In this document: positions 33,896 to 44,441 of the stretch, one piece after another | How the letters are laid out: each line of letters opens with the position of its first letter | How positions within the stretch are numbered: position 1 is the stretch's first letter | Assembly: GCA_029990175.1 (NCBI GenBank) | Contig: JARKIP010000033.1 | Coordinates: forward strand, 3,286,001-3,350,000 | Origin: Petunia secreta | Taxonomy: Eukaryota; Streptophyta; Magnoliopsida; Solanales; Solanaceae | DNA: 64,000 nt | Reading direction: 5' to 3' | Position numbers and translations under genes: made by a program | Notes under the pieces: generated by a model | Database searches by the model: none | The model's input: the letters and a program-made list of their open reading frames with translations, nothing else | What the model was told of the DNA's origin: nothing

Positions 33896-34389
33896 GAATT
33901 ATTATCCATATTTAAAGTATGACTACACCGCTAAACATACACCAAATTATCAACCCAAAAAGAAAGAATTCAGATTAATTAGTTTCTAACCTTCTTTTGA
34001 TGGATCGAGAAACCCAACAGAATCGAATTGCTGAGAAGATCTTTTTGCTTACTTAGATTGTAGTTGGAGCAGATGATTGTAATTTTTATTTGGAGCAATA
34101 GTATTCTAAGGATTGTTCTTAGTTTCAAAACAAAGAAAGGCTTAAAGTTTCTGTTTGGCTAGGGCATATCTTATAGAAGCCACAGGGTGGAGTAGTTGCA
34201 GATTTCTCCAAGTTTAAAGCGGATTTCGTACTGATCTTGTCAACAAACAGAGAAGCTTAAGGGATGTCGTTCCCTTTTTTTTAGGTGGGGTAGTGAGTTG
34301 GGCGCGCAGATAGTGGGATAAGGGAAAAAAAGGGAGGGAAAAAGACGCTTTATATTTTTTCAGTTATTGATCATGTTTTAATGGAGGGA

Positions 34390-34552
34390 TATTTAACTTT
34401 TTACAACCAAAAATTATCCCCTCGTTAATTTTGTATTAAAAGCTACATTTAACGTCAGGAAAAACTGTCGGTCGTTGTAAGTACACTTTCAACGACTAGA
34501 TTTATGTCTCTTCGCTAAACAATGGTCATTAAAAGGCCAATTTCTTGTAGTG
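34390..34552. repeat. CACTA right terminus and subterminal repeats
   Basis: AACGACTAG, CGGTCGTTG and AATGGTCATTAAAAGGCC motifs, then TTTCTTGTAGTG. The element ends at 34552 and is followed by TTA. Confidence 0.85.
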
Positions 34553-34565
34553 TTAGGTGATTACA
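34553..34565 (-). repeat. Element D 3' LTR, terminal 13 bp
   Basis: TTAGGTGATTACA completes the LTR interrupted at 22787 (TTA is the CACTA duplication). The complement of a short purine tract (ATTGCCCC) follows, consistent with a minus-strand element whose 3' LTR lies here. Confidence 0.8.
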
Positions 34566-37500
34566 ATTGCCCCACATTGTTGGGGAACACGAAGAGTTTT
34601 CGGACAAAGAAGTAATCGACAACTAATTTTGGCTTTTCGGTTCTAGCCGAGAGCATGCTTTTCAAAATGGTGACCGTACCCTGATTCTTCGGTTCCAACC
34701 AAGAACAAGGCTACCTACATATCCCCAGACTAAGGAATCAGGTTAGTGTAGTTCCTCACGTGCGGTAGCTGGGACTACTGCATTCAGACAAATACTAAAC
34801 TTTCTAGACTCACGAAAACTTACACTAGATTCTAGACACTCAAAGACTAACTCTAGATACTTTTAGGACTAATTGGGACTAACTCGATGACTAGACTTAC
34901 ATGAATTGACTCGAGACACTTCTGACATACTATAGCTGTTGTTGCTGGTTGCTTGCTGCTGGTTGCTGGCTGGTGATCATTGCTTTTACAAAGAAAAATG
35001 AAATTACAATTTCTAAGCTAACACTTCAGGCTTCCCAAGCTAATGAACTGGTCCAAAACTCCAACTACCCAAGTGGGTCTTCAAACATGAAAATACCACT
35101 CGGGTGGACTTTGACTTGAATATTGAAGTTGCCGCTTTGACGGGCTCTGACTTGAATGTTGAAATTGCCGCTTTGACGGGCTTTGACTTGAAAGATAAAA
35201 CTGGAACCACCACTCTGGTAGGTCTTGCTTTTGCTGAAAATTAAAACCATCTCTCTGATGGGTCTTGTTTTTGCTGAATTGAAAACTATCATTTTGATGG
35301 GTCTTGCTTTTGCTGAAAATTAAAACCATCTCTCTGAAGGGTCTTGTTCTTGCTGAATTGGAAATCATCACTCTGATGGGTCTTGATTTTTACTAAATTG
35401 AAAACCATCACCCCGATGGGTCTTACTTTTGCTGAAAATTGAAAATCAGCACTCTTATGGGTCTTGCTTCTGCTGGAAATTGAAAACCATCACTCGATGG
35501 GTCTTGTTTTTTTTTACTGAATTGAAAACCATCACCCCGATGAGTCTTGCTTTTGCTGAAAATTAAAACAATCTCTCTGATGGGTCTTGTGCTTGCTGAA
35601 TTGAAAACCATCAGTCTGATGGGTCTTGTTTTTTACTGAATTGAAAACCATCACCCCGATGGGTCTTGCTTTTGCTCAAAATTGAAAATCATCACTCTGA
35701 TGGGTCTTGCTTCTGCTGGAAATTGAAAACCATCACCCCGATGGGCCTTGTATTTAATATCGAAAATTCTGTCCCATTATCCCAATGGTTCTTTTGACAG
35801 AAAGCTGAAATTCGCAACCCATTATCCCAATGGGACCTTTTCTCAAAGTTGAAAACCGATGCTCCCGGTTCATATGGTCCTTGATTTCTTTTTCTGCTCT
35901 TCAAGTTTGTCCCCGACGAGCAACTGACTTGATGTATTTGTGTTCTCACACTTCCCAACTCAAATTCTCATATCGGTCTTTGGTCACACCTTGTAGAAAT
36001 AACAAACCATTTCCTGGTGATCTTTGTGATATAATCTCGATGTTAGGCTCTCATTCCCGACTTTTTGGTACAACTGAAACTTGTAGACAAGTTTTGCAAA
36101 CCTTTCTGAATGTCCAAAAATAATGAGAAAGAAATAAATGAAAAGAAAAGTGAAGAAACTCAAAAGGAGACATCGAACGAAAGATGTCCCTAGTAGATAG
36201 AAGAAACTCATTAGGAGGTGAAACGACCATCTTAGTAAAACATGACATGCATCTGGAATCAACACTTGATCCATTCACCCGGTCTATCCCCTAAACTTGC
36301 TCCCAGTTTGACAACTTTACTCAACCCGAACTTGATGATGACTTCCACAACCCTCATTCGACTAGTAGAGCCCTTTCAGGTTTTCACCAACTAACCTCTC
36401 TCTTTGTTCTTTTAACTCACTATTGCCTTGCAGCGCCTTTTCAGGTTTTCATCGACAAGACTTCATTTTTTCTTTCTCTTTTTTCATTTCTTTCATTTTT
36501 TTGCTCTTTCCCAATCGGCCTCCCATCTTTCCTTGCTGCTCGACCCCGTCTTTCCTTTCCTTCGTCAATTTCGGCCTTTATCTTGATTCCCCGGAGAATT
36601 TCTCCTTTAATGACCTTGGTGCGCCCAGCTCCTAAATGCTATTGTCGGCTTATAAGATGCGAATTTACAGCGTGGAACTTATCCCTTGATACCCTACTCG
36701 GCTTGACATTCTCAATGATCGGTCAGATTTATTTGGACTGTAAAGTGGGCTTTGGTTAGGCTAGAAAGAAAATATTCAACATAAAAGTTCAGAAACATCT
36801 CATGAGACGACTAGATGAACATTGAAAACTTTGAAATCACCGCTTTTGAAAATAAGACAAACCTTTTTCCTCTAGTTTTAGGCAAAGTGGGGATTCCTTT
36901 TTTTTCCTCTCTTTCTTTTTTTTTTTCTTGAGTTTTCTCTTTGGTTTGAAAAGCGGTATGAAAGCATCTCATGAAACTACTTGGCGAATGATACAACCCT
37001 TGGATCATTTTATTCAAAATGATCTCAAACTTTAGCCTCAATTTAGTGAAAAATGAGGGATTTCTTTTGAAAATTTTCTAATATGAAAACATAAGGGATA
37101 TTGAGACTTTCCCCCGAGATGAACACAAATAAAGCAAAAGGAATTGACTCTCTCCTTTTTTTTAAAAAATAAAATAAAATAAACTTCTGCCTCGACTTTG
37201 AGATTGATATGCCGAATATCTCTTGAAACACGTGAATAGATGGTACAACAAAATAGAAGTTTGTTTTTATTTTCTGCCCCAGTTTAGCATACATTGGGGA
37301 TTTTAATTTCTTTTGACATTGGCCGCAAACTTGGAGGCAAGTTTTTGCGTCAACGAGGAACAGGGGAAAAATGAACTTTCCCCTATTATGACTACAAAGA
37401 AAATGGAGAGGAATATTTAATTTCCTCCATTTTCTTAAAAAAAAAAAATAAATACAACTTCTGCCCCAGTTTAGTATAAACTGGGGTCCTTGATTTTCTT

Positions 37501-37671
37501 GACATATTCCGCAAACTTGGAAGCAAGTTTTGTGCGAATAAAAGAAAACAGGGAAAGAGGAAATTTCTCCTGTTGCGACCGCACCGGAATGGTTGCCTAT
37601 GTATCCTTTTAAAAGGAATCAGATCAGACGTAGCTCTACCGCTGAGGTATATTTTTTGTTGGTTTTTCTTT

Positions 37672-37716
<45 letters not shown>

Positions 37717-38338
37717 TCACATCAAATTGATTCCAAGGGAGGGCAGGCCAAAGAAAACACAGAACAAGGCTAAAAAGGGGCCGATAAAGTGATAATGTGT
37801 TTGGGTAGTAGAAATGAAGCCGTTCGTCATCCCGACCCGAGAATGCCTCGCACAAATAATGATTCAGTCAATTGACCTGGATTGATCCACACGTGTCCTC
37901 GACTTCTACTTCAATGATGGTTCTCAAAACTGGTATTTCAAATTCGGTCGAAGCGACCGTGCACGATTTTGAATTTCTCACAGATCTCACTCATCCGATG
38001 ATTACTGATTAATTCCCAACTTATTTTGCTCCCTCTTTTTTTCCTCTTTACTACTCAAAAGCCCACACTGCCAGCGCGCGTGTTTAGATCAAGACGTAAA
38101 TTCCGCACGCATGTGATGTTATTAAGGTTGACAAAATATAAAACAGAAAACTAAGGAGGTAAGAACAGGAAATATAAAAGACCGAATATTAGGACGAGAT
38201 GGATCTCTCTTTCATTGAATTGAAGATATAAGGGTTTCAATAAACAAAACAAGCAAAATAATGCACTTGGGTTACAACCCTTGAATAACCAAGTACACAG
38301 AAAGATTAGCAAAACAAGCTACAATATTTTGCAGTCAC
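34566..38338 (-). other. Element D region between gag and 3' LTR
   Basis: Non-coding. It holds a TACCTACATATCC...GGAATCAGG motif (34713-34755, repeated at about 37590-37630), a minisatellite (35090-35760), pyrimidine-rich DNA (36400-36560), a duplicated segment of about 110 bp (37272-37385 and 37457-37575, sharing TTCTGCCCCAGTTTAG and CCGCAAACTTGG), and a poly-T run (about 37674-37709). Such hypervariable regions beside the 3' LTR are known from Tat/Ogre elements. Confidence 0.65.
35090..35760. repeat. Minisatellite of about 40 bp in element D
   Basis: About 16 units with the core GATGGGTCTTGCTTTTGCTG, AAAATTGAAAACCATCACTC. The first units (35090-35200) are a diverged form (TTTGACGGGCTTTGACTTGA). 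Frames of 60-96 aa with repeated QSPSKRQ or KTHQ peptides come from the repeat. Confidence 0.85.
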
Positions 38339-40715
38339 TCAATTGCAAGTCAGGGCCAGTTTCCTATTTTCATGCATTATTGAGTCTTCACAAGAATGCA
38401 CCATGCTGATACCAAAGAAATTCCCTGAATCTGGCAATTTCTTCTTCTTTTCCTTATTTTCTCCAAGTCCCATCAGGGTGGACTTCACTACTTTGGGACT
38501 GTTGAATGACCGAGTAAGATTTGGAATTGGCTTCTCGATAGACATGTTCGTCTTCTTCATTTCTTCACCCCTTACTCTGTCTACTACCCCAAGCACAATC
38601 TCAGGAACATAGTTCATTGTCACTAGCATTTTGTTGGCCCTAACTGATACATCACCAACATATATTATCGGCATTGTAGATTCAACTCTCATATCTTCTA
38701 CATCCATCATACCCACCATATGCACATCATCACATACATGCAATGAGTTCTTATTTATACCTGGTGCATCTGAACCCTCAACTTGAATCTGACCATTATC
38801 GATCAAAGCTTGGATATCTTTCTTGAGAAAATGGAAATCCTCAGTGTCATGCCCCGGTGCACCTGAACGGTAAGCACATTGACGAGAGTCGTCAACCATA
38901 TCCCTAGGATGCATTCCTCAATTGATCGGTTTCAGTATGTCCAAAGCTTGCAACTTCTGAAAAAGTTCGGCGTAAGATTCTCTAATTGGCGTGAACTCAT
39001 TCTTTTTTGCTTGATGCACCTTTTTATACTCAACGTTTGGGCGAAAACCTGGAGGACCTCTTGGTCGGTGGGGAAGGTTCGGTAGAGGATGGAATTGGTG
39101 ATTTGGAGCTTGGCGAATGGGATATATAGGATGTGGGGCTGGAGAGCGCCGTTGCGGATAAGACGATATTGGAGCATATGGCTGCACTATATGGATTGAG
39201 TATTGGGGTGGAGGGACGGAATACTGTGGATTTTGTGGGGGTGTAGTAGTGTTGTGGAGGGTATATTTATGGAGCTTGGTATGAGTGGGTTTGATTGTAT
39301 CTTTTCTCGCTCCAATTTTGTGAACCCGAACCCACCATGGCTACATCATCTTGATTCTTCTTCCCCAAGGCTCCTGGCTGGGCTCGCAAAGCTATTTGGC
39401 TGACAATCTTGCCTGTCTTGATTCCTCTCTCAATCATCTCCCCAATTCTCACTACTTCACTGAATTGTTTCCCTATGGCGGAGGCTATTGCTTGGTAGTA
39501 GGTCTCATCAAGCACCCTAATGAACTCTTCGACCATTTTATCATCGGGTATCAAAGGGCTCACACGCGCTGCCTGCTCGCGCCATCTATAGGCATACTCT
39601 CTGAAGCTTTCACTTGTTTCCTTTGTGATCGTCTTCAAGGAAGAACGATCAGGAGCAGCCTCCATTTTGTAACCATAATGGTTTAGGAAAGCGATGGCCA
39701 TGTCATCAAAGGTGATCCACTTCGAAACATCTTGTTGCACAAACCATTCTGTTGCTGGTGCTCCCAAACTGTCAGCAAAGTATGCCATCAACAGTTCATC
39801 CTTCTCAATTCCCCTCATTTTGTTAATGTAGATCTTTATGTGGATCCTTGGATCACTTTGTCCAATGTACAGATCAAATTTGGGCACAATAAAACCTTCA
39901 GGCAATGGCACATGAGGGAACAAACACAGGTCTTTGTATGAAATATTGGTTTTACCCCTTTGCCCTTGTATGTTTTTTACAGTTTGCTCCAAGCTTTTCA
40001 ATTTCCGAGTAAAATCATTCTCTTCTGTTTTTCCCAACCTCTCGATATCAGCATGTGATTCTGGGTGGTGTCCCTGATCATACGACTCGGTTTGGCGGAA
40101 GACATTACCCTGAGCTTGGTTAAATTGTTGACCATGGGCCCTTAACTGTGGGTCAGTGTTCGATCTTTGCAAAGTGTGGCCTGCAGGAACGGTGAATGCT
40201 GCGACAGGAACCTGGGGTTGGCCATGTTGTCCATGCTGTGGGAATTGTGCCCCAGGTTGTACGGTAGAAGATTCGGCTGCATTGTCAGTTGCCGGATGTG
40301 GACAAAATCATGGAGGGTAATGGGGGTCTCCCACCACTGTGTATTGCTGCCCTTGCCCTGGTGGTTGAGTATTTGCCATAAAACCAGCAGCACCTGGCGG
40401 AACAGGAGGTGCCTGAACTGCTGCCATGTTACGAACTAGCTGCGTCATCATTTCTTTCATAGCTGTGAAGTCTTCGGCCATCTTGACCTGTTGCTCAGCT
40501 AAGCGAACCAGCTCAGTATTCTCAGTTTCCTCAGCCATCGTTGTTGGAGTGTTTTCTTGAAGAAGAGCTTCAACCACTTCTGGAACAGGCAGTGGTCCCT
40601 TGATTTTAGTGGAGTAGGAATGTGGGGCCAGCACGACAGTTGCTCGAGCTAATGAACCACACATGTTAGAGAAAAAAAAAAGCACAGATTGCATCCTAAG
40701 GTTGTTATGTGTCAT
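38339..40715 (-). pseudogene. Element D gag (Retrotrans_gag), decayed
   Basis: About 790 codons on the minus strand in three pieces. The first frame starts at 40715 and runs to 39267 with one stop near 40308; a frameshift near 39240 moves it to a second frame (39187-38339) with a stop near 38917. The N-terminal part is Gln/Pro-rich with a probable coiled coil (MAEETENTELVRLAEQQVKM). The central capsid-type domain reads FIVPKFDLYIGQSDPRIHI, LMAYFADSLGAPATEWF, VSKWITFDDMAIAFLNHY and SFREYAYRWREQAARV, typical of Tat-lineage gag. Near the C-terminus, CAYRSGAPGHDTEDF sits where the family has a C-x2-H-x5-H-x4-C knuckle; the first His and last Cys are replaced. No protease or polymerase follows. 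Confidence 0.85.
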
Positions 40716-41763
40716 CCCGAAACGGTTAACAGTGTAAGACGAGTGTACCGATCGTATCCCCGAAAGATTGCTTATGTGCCTTGATCAAAATTAGAACAAA
40801 ATTGTAATTGATACTTAATCAGCACAAGGACGAACTTGAATTTTTTTTTTTTGAAACAAACTCTTTAATCTAATTCGAAAAGGAACCTTAGAGCATTTAC
40901 AAAATTTGACCATTATGACGACACAAAGACACAAAATATTACAGGAATTAGATGAAAAATTGGTTTACAAAAATTGGTCATTATGACGGCGTAAAACTCC
41001 GATAAATTACTTTTTCAAAAATATGGACTTGACTTGGACACAGACTCAAAGACAAAAGGGGTCCAAAAATTTCGCCATTATACCGGCGCAAAACTATAAC
41101 AGCGCAAAAACTATGACAAATTATTTTTTAATACTTGAGACAAAACCCGAACACAAAATTAGACTCTAAAAGTTCTTGGAAAGAAAAGAAAAAAATTTGC
41201 AATTATAATGGCGTAAAATGAAAACTAAAGATATTTTGAGACACGAGACTAAACCCATTTTTCATTTTTTTTTCAAAATTTAATATCCACCCCCGGTGAT
41301 CGGTCAGCATAACAACCCTCTTTCTACAACAAATGCAACACATAAGATGCCAATAATGTGTCTTTTCGGGACATGGGCCCATCTTGACACAAAGGGGTCA
41401 GCCAAGACAAGTGCAATACCGGTGTACCGCACCTCATTAAGTCAAATATGATGCAGATAATTGGGCCTAAAGGTTTAATTCTAGGTGACACAACTGACTC
41501 AGTGTCTAGAATGGCTCATAACCCGGTGGACTAACCGGGCGGAAAGCGCATTTGGGCCGTCCGGAAACAGTGTGTCCGGCCTAAAACCCCATCACGCCTT
41601 CCTCTTAAATCATGGGAAATTTAGTAAGAAGCCCCAGATGCCACAAGCAATCTGGTAAGTGCACGTGTGCGTGTATTTCAGAGACTCAGAGGGTTGTGGA
41701 GAAAGACAGTTTATATACAGTTCAATAATATCAAAGCAGTAACATTCATCTTTTCATGTGATA
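40716..41763 (-). other. Element D leader region between gag and 5' LTR
   Basis: Non-coding on the minus strand. The phrase ATTATGACGGCGTAAAA recurs in variants between 40910 and 41220, spaced about 60-80 bp. I could not find the Tat primer site (complement of TGGCGACTCCGCTGGGG) next to the expected LTR edge, so D's primer site is missing, changed or uses another tRNA. Confidence 0.45.
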
Positions 41764-41768
41764 ACGGC
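41764..41768. repeat. Element AB target duplication ACGGC, left
   Basis: ACGGC before 41769 and again at 55676-55680. Confidence 0.9.
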
Positions 41769-44428
41769 TGTCGCACCCCATTTTTTGGAGCTCGGATCGA
41801 GTTCAAAGGTTGGGTTTGACTAGGTGACTTGGTTGAGTCGGTTTTGGAGTCGCCACCAAATAAATTTTTATAACAGGCGTATCAGGTCATCTAAAATTTT
41901 TAAGTGTCTAAAGTTAACTTCGAAAAGTCAAATCTAATAGAGATTCTAAGGTAAGAAGTCCTTGTGACTCAGGAAGAAGGTATTAGGCACTTCCCAAGTC
42001 CCACGAAGAGTGGTTCCCAGCCGGATTTAAATTTTGAGATCAAGATATGCAATTTTAGCAAAAGAACAAAAGTTAAACAAGGAAATAAAAGGACATGACA
42101 CACAAACAAGTTAAAAGGCATATGATAGGAGCAGCTTCTAAAGGGACATTTTAGTTCAAGTCATGTTTGTAAATTAAGCCTAGATTCTGTCTATCCCCTC
42201 AAATAACAGTCATAATAAAAAAAAAGATCTCAATTATGGGATACTTCTGCAAATTCAGATTTAAAGCGAAGAGGCACAATAAGATCCTTTCAGAAGGATC
42301 ACGCGTTACACATATAAGCAGTCCAAAACATTCTGCACAAATAGACTTAAATCACATCACGTTGCTCATGTAATCTCAAATTGAAAGTTTAACCAATTAA
42401 TCAAGAAAAAATATTATCATCTCCTTTTAAGTATTTAAAACGTGAAGAAGATACATAGCTTCAAGAAAATGTGCGCCACGAAAGGAGGGCATTGTGACAT
42501 TGATTGTCACATACCGTTAATTTCGGTGACGACTTTAATGTGAGGTCGTATTTTAAAAATAGTAATAAAAATATTAAAAATACATATATGTATATAGGTA
42601 GATAGCATACGCAATTTTTACACAATATACTAGTGAATATTGTAATAGGCAAATAATCTTAAGATAAATATAAATGTAAAGTAATATATTATGATATTTA
42701 GAAAATATTAACAGATATTGTAATAAGAAAATAATCGTTGGAAGGCCAACTCATAATTTTGTAAAGAAAATAACATGGTTATAAGGACTTGACCTCAAAA
42801 GTCCTAATTCCCCACAAGTTATTAATTAACTTAGAGGAATTAAGATTGGGTGCAGATTTCTTTTAAAACATATACATAATTTTAGGCTTACAAAATCAGC
42901 CCCGGTTTACAATATTCTGCAGATTTAACATTTTTAGAAATAGGCAAATTTTTAAAACATTTCAGAAAATCATTCACAACTTTTTCGGATATACTTACTT
43001 TATGAAAACAGTTTACTTTATAACAAGCTTTCAAATTTCGACTTTTGTCTAGTTTTGGAACCAATATCGTTTTTAGCATTTTACACGCCAATTAAAAAAA
43101 ATGAGGACGAGAAATGGCTCCTGTGTAGCCAAATGTTTACTGCTCATAGTCGTAACTCATGTGTAGTTACACCTGTAATGTTAGCACATAACACAAAAAT
43201 AAATTATTTGAATTCCAATTACCTTCCAAAAAATAAACAACTTTTGTCAATACGAACTCCAAGACAAGCCTTTAATGTGGACCCAGATATAGAAATAAAA
43301 TAAAAAATTGGAGTAGTGTGTTAAGGATGAAGAAGTGTAGAGAGATAACAGGTTATGTTGTCAAATAAAAGGAAAGAATGGCCTATTTATACTGAAACTA
43401 GAGCCTTGCATGCTATACCTAAAATAGGAAAATAAATTTAAAATCATAACTTACGGACAAAGGGTTGAAGATTGAGGCTCAGGTCACACGAATCTAGCCA
43501 AGAAACTATGCATGATACAAGTTCATATTCATTATTTATTAAAAAAAAAAAAGGTAATAGTTATGAATGAATGTTTTCTCTTTTTCTAAAAAAAATGTAA
43601 CTAAAAAGGAAAATGATCAAGTGAGGTGCACAAAAAATAATTCTCCATACGAAAATATGGAAAGAAACTTGATTGATGGGCTAAAATCAGAAAGTAAGGA
43701 GAGGATCACAACTAATCAACCATCAAAATTTGAAACTGAATCAAATATATTATTAGTGATCCAAGGTTTTATATCAAAGATTTTTTATTTGTGTATATAT
43801 AAAATAAAATTAAAGTAATCATACTAGGATTTAGATTAAAAAAAATTGGAAATAAAGATGTCTGACCTTCCATTCCTTCTTAAAATAAATTAGAAGATTT
43901 ACCTCAAGAAATAACCAAGATTTATGCAATTAAGATGAGATTAGTAGAAAGATCTTAGAATTTGGGGCTGAGTATTGAGTGACGTGATATTTGTGCCCTT
44001 TGTAAGCTAACTATATTAGGCAATATACTGAACTGGCTATAAAAATGACTATTACTTAAAAAAAAAAAAATCAGTAAATAAACAAGTAGGTGAAATAATT
44101 ATGGATAGATGCAATTTAGCATAAGTAAAAATAAAATACTTAAGTATAAATACAAATAATTGAGCCGATATACTCATATTTCAATTTATTGCACAATTCA
44201 TTATAAATAATGCATGTGTCTTAAAATAATGCCTAAATGTGATAAAGTTACATACTATGGTTACAATTAGATGGGTATTATAAAATAGAGAATTAAAAAT
44301 AGGGATTATGCACGTAAACGAATGCTATCTAGTGAAAATTTATTTGAAAAATTATCATTACATACTTTTAGTTAAATATAGCCAAACAGTTAAAAAAAAA
44401 AAAGAGGGACAAAAATTGGGTGTCAACA
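41769..44428 (-). repeat. Element AB 3' LTR
   Basis: 2,660 bp, TGTCGCACCCC to GGGTGTCAACA on the plus strand. The GGAGTCGCCACC box is 77 bp in (41846-41857). Differs from the 5' LTR by substitutions and small indels. Confidence 0.92.
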
Positions 44429-44441
44429 GCTGCCCCTCTTT
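44429..44441 (-). promoter_or_regulatory. Polypurine tract of element AB
   Basis: GCTGCCCCTCTTT on the plus strand, i.e. AAAGAGGGGCAGC directly before the minus-strand 3' LTR. Nearly the same sequence follows E's LTR at 62867. Confidence 0.85.

Larger units (their letters stand above)
22788..34552 (-). mobile_element. CACTA (En/Spm) DNA transposon, 11.8 kb
   Basis: Ends are TACTACAAGAAAT at the left (first base C changed to T) and the complement of CACTACAAGAAAT at the right, with a 3 bp duplication TTA. Subterminal regions (22800-23160 and 34390-34550) are full of CCGGTCGTTA, AACGACCGG and AACGACC repeats in both orientations, the expected transposase-binding architecture. The minus strand carries a TnpD-like gene (30562-33895) and a PF03004-type gene (25918-30290), both with stop codons. 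The rest, 23160-25900, is mostly non-coding with a LINE-like fragment. It is probably immobile unless complemented in trans. Confidence 0.93.
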
